A stretch of DNA of 31,705 bases from Bacteroidota bacterium (lineage in GTDB: Bacteria > Bacteroidota > Bacteroidia > Chitinophagales > Chitinophagaceae): contig JAEWBT010000014.1 of NCBI GenBank assembly GCA_023391015.1, positions 1-31,705 of the forward strand. The letters are read 5' to 3'. Made by a program: the position numbers and the translations under genes. Numbering within the stretch: the first letter of the stretch is position 1; each line of letters starts with the position of its first letter. Shown here in pieces: positions 29,976-31,705 of this stretch. The notes under the pieces are model-generated. The model was not told the origin of the DNA. It was given only the letters and a program-made list of their open reading frames with translations, and searched no databases.

Positions 29976-30359
29976 ATGAACGCCATAGCTTTTGTTCACG
30001 AACAGATGACCGCTCAAAAGACGGTTCCGCAATTCAAAGCCGGTGATAACGTAACCGTTAACTACCGCATTATTGAAGGTGCCAAAGAGCGCATCCAGGC
30101 TTTTAAAGGCGATGTTATCAAGCGCCAGGGCCAGGGCATGACCCAGACTTTTACCGTTCGCAAGATGTCTAACGGCGTTGGTGTAGAGCGTCTTTTCCCG
30201 CTGTATAGCCCCAACATCGAGTCTATCGAGCTGAACAAATCCGGCCGGGTGCGTCGCGCCAAGCTGTATTACCTGCGTGAGCGTTCCGGTAAGAGCGCCC
30301 GTATCAAGGAAAAGCGCCGCGCCGTTGCCCCGAAAGCAGCCGCTCCTGCCGAAGCTTAA
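29976..30359 (+). CDS. rplS: 50S ribosomal protein L19
   Basis: This 127-residue bL19 lies at the subunit interface. It contains the family's FKAGDNVTVNYRIIEGAKERIQ (20-41), FTVRKMSNGVGVERLFPLYSPNIESIE (59-85) and RRAKLYYLRERSGKSARI (93-110). The C-terminus is extended by an Ala/Lys-rich tail (KEKRRAVAPKAAAPAEA). It closes the rimM-trmD-rplS group, has its own promoter, and ends at a GC-rich hairpin. Confidence 0.97.
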   Translation: MNAIAFVHEQMTAQKTVPQFKAGDNVTVNYRIIEGAKERIQAFKGDVIKRQGQGMTQTFTVRKMSNGVGVERLFPLYSPNIESIELNKSGRVRRAKLYYLRERSGKSARIKEKRRAVAPKAAAPAEA

Positions 30360-30379
30360 TTTTATTTCTCCTTATCCTG

Positions 30380-30412
30380 AAAGCCGCATCTTCCCCGAAA
30401 GGTGCGGCTTTT
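30380..30412 (+). terminator. Terminator of rplS
   Basis: AAAGCCGCA (30380-30388) pairs with TGCGGCTTT (30403-30411). The stem extends inwards by a T-G pair and CTT/AAG to a six-base loop, and TTTT follows on the plus strand. Confidence 0.92.
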
Positions 30413-30447
30413 CTGTATGTGCTTCTCAAAAGTCTTGTACCCAAAGA

Positions 30448-30485
30448 AAAAGCCTTGTTGATTTCCGGAAATCAACAAGGCTTTT
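30448..30485 (-). terminator. 38-base perfect palindrome terminator centred on TTTCCGGAAA
   Basis: Each arm is AAAAGCCTTGTTGATTTCC, so the iterated palindrome forms the tip. It lies 16 bases after the minus-strand metallopeptidase stop, and on that strand ends GGCTTTTT, giving an intrinsic-terminator shape. It may also back up the rplS terminator on the plus strand. Confidence 0.8.
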
Positions 30486-30501
30486 CTCCAAAAATGGCCT
30501 T

Positions 30502-31705
30502 TTAAATCACCTTCTTCACAGCCTTGCCCGTAAACCGCAGCCAGTTTACGTTGTGCAGGTTGATCTGAAACATGATAGTCTGCCCAATACCACTTTTGCC
30601 ATGCACCGATTGCAGGTAATCTTTATAATCGCTGCTCATCAAAAACGGCCAGTACACGCTCAGGATGTCATAAGGCAAGTGCAAAGACACACCCCCGTCA
30701 TACAATACCTTGCTGCCGGAAGGGTTGAGCTTATCGGCATCGGAGAAGGTGGCGACATCAAAAAATAACCGCAGGGGAAGTACCGGAATCGTAGTGGTCA
30801 GGTTGAGCGAGGCCAGCCAGTTGTCGGATACGCCCAGCGGGTTGGCATAATACGGCGTGGGCATTTTCAGGCCGCCTTCCCGAACCGCAAACTGATGGCT
30901 GGAAAAACCATCGCGCTCGCTGCGGCCCACGTACGTTCCATCGTAGAGGTAGTCGTTCGCGCCGGTGTAGCTCGCGTTCAGGGCATAGCGGCGGGGCAGG
31001 GGATTTCCGGAAAAAGCCGTGACTTTTCCGGCGAAAGCGCGGATGCCGAGCCATTGGCCTTTCTTGTGATAATCAATCCGCAAGGCTCCTTCCGCCATCA
31101 GTTTGAGGAAATCTTCCCCACCGTGTGCTTCCAACGAATAACTAAACGGATGCAGTGTGCGGTCGTTCCGGTGCTCATAGCGCAGCCGCCCGTAAGCAAA
31201 TCTCTTTTCCCCAATCGAGGGCCGGTACAGGCTGTCGGCAGGATTCAATCTATAATTAAAGCCTTCCTCCCAAATGCCGTAGGCCCGGGCCGAAAGGGTG
31301 CGCGTAACGGCGCTGCGTGGGTTGGCGTTCCGGAAAATAAACGATAATTCCGGGGCGACTTTCGTGTAGCGCGCCATCAATAATCCGGGAATATTCACGC
31401 CCGACTCGTCGTAGTGATAAGATTTGAAATCAGCCTGCAAGCCCACCGACTGAAAAACGCCCGACCGGGGAAACCAGAAGTATCCTACCGACCCCGCGCC
31501 CGTCAACGCCTTGCTGCGAAACGCATACGTAGGAGCCACCGCAAACCGGAAATTGGCTTCAGGGAGCGCGAAAATGTTATGAATCAAAACCCCCGCCTGC
31601 ATTCCGTCATACACATTATATCCCAGTGCCGGTGTGGCCCAAATCTTATTCTTATAGCCCGTCCGGAAGCCGCCCGCCAGGCCCAGTGCCAGTCCGCGCG
31701 TGGTG
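30502..31705 (-). CDS. M1-family metallopeptidase, C-terminal barrel-like region (runs off window)
   Basis: The last 400 residues of a minus-strand protein are visible; the frame is open to the window edge, so the start lies outside. The sequence alternates polar and aromatic residues in many strands, as in an outer-membrane or barrel-like region. Stretches such as NKIWATPALGYNVYDGMQAG, the SPRS-like NPRSAV, then LRYEHRNDRTLHPFSY, IRAFAGK, REGGLKM and DNWLASLNLTTTIPVLPLRLFFDVA match my memory of the C-terminal part of Bacteroidota M1 aminopeptidase-like proteins, whose HExxH catalytic domain would be upstream. No catalytic motif is visible here. The stop is followed by a palindromic terminator. 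Confidence 0.7.
   Translation of the reverse strand, partial: TTRGLALGLAGGFRTGYKNKIWATPALGYNVYDGMQAGVLIHNIFALPEANFRFAVAPTYAFRSKALTGAGSVGYFWFPRSGVFQSVGLQADFKSYHYDESGVNIPGLLMARYTKVAPELSFIFRNANPRSAVTRTLSARAYGIWEEGFNYRLNPADSLYRPSIGEKRFAYGRLRYEHRNDRTLHPFSYSLEAHGGEDFLKLMAEGALRIDYHKKGQWLGIRAFAGKVTAFSGNPLPRRYALNASYTGANDYLYDGTYVGRSERDGFSSHQFAVREGGLKMPTPYYANPLGVSDNWLASLNLTTTIPVLPLRLFFDVATFSDADKLNPSGSKVLYDGGVSLHLPYDILSVYWPFLMSSDYKDYLQSVHGKSGIGQTIMFQINLHNVNWLRFTGKAVKKVI

Overview
The window looks like a chromosomal segment from a Bacteroidota genome, probably close to Chitinophagia or Saprospiria. Four things support this. A C10 protease carries a type IX secretion sorting domain. The ribosomal cluster is rpmB-rpmG-DUF4295. 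bshA (bacillithiol synthesis) is present. Several genes have the Bacteroidota promoter TTTG-N20-TAnnTTTG. No phage, CRISPR array, complete IS, rRNA or tRNA was found.

Layout. 1-1144: N-terminal part of a secreted PKD-repeat protein (minus). 1288-4250: tyrosine catabolism, hpd and hmgA, with a small membrane protein between them (minus). 4291-5404: a truncated glutamine amidotransferase, then a cassette-like insert carrying a GIY-YIG gene. 5641-6327: rpmB, rpmG and a DUF4295 gene (minus). 6470-9883: an acidic protein of unknown function, an OppC-type permease and a secreted M28 peptidase. 9884-11403: a repeat-filled gap, then an AT-rich HEPN-like gene. 11649-14546: bshA and an amino-acid permease. 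14678-18740: a phosphohexomutase (minus), an aldehyde dehydrogenase overlapping an SGNH hydrolase, and an SlyD-like FKBP (minus). 18839-22285: NamZ/DUF1343 exo-muramidase, a Spy/CpxP-like protein, tryptophan 2,3-dioxygenase (minus) and a DUF4375 protein. 22403-26193: the C10 protease overlapping a lipoprotein gene, then a Nudix hydrolase. 26505-30359: dnaX, rimM, trmD and rplS. 30502-31705: C-terminal part of an M1-family metallopeptidase (minus), cut by the window edge.

The genes are mostly housekeeping and catabolic. The unusual content is small-scale. The palindrome TTCCGGAA, usually within TTTCCGGAAA, occurs about 45 times by hand count, where roughly one chance copy would be expected. 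It lies in genes, in gaps and at the centre of three terminator-like hairpins. dnaX contains a run of ten A residues followed directly by an out-of-frame TAG, which suggests a programmed short gamma form. Upstream of dnaX are two facing clusters of a modular repeat in which ATTGGAC alternates with different mini-hairpins. The GIY-YIG gene sits in a unit with the geometry of a single integron gene cassette. Several other palindromic repeat families fill the gaps.
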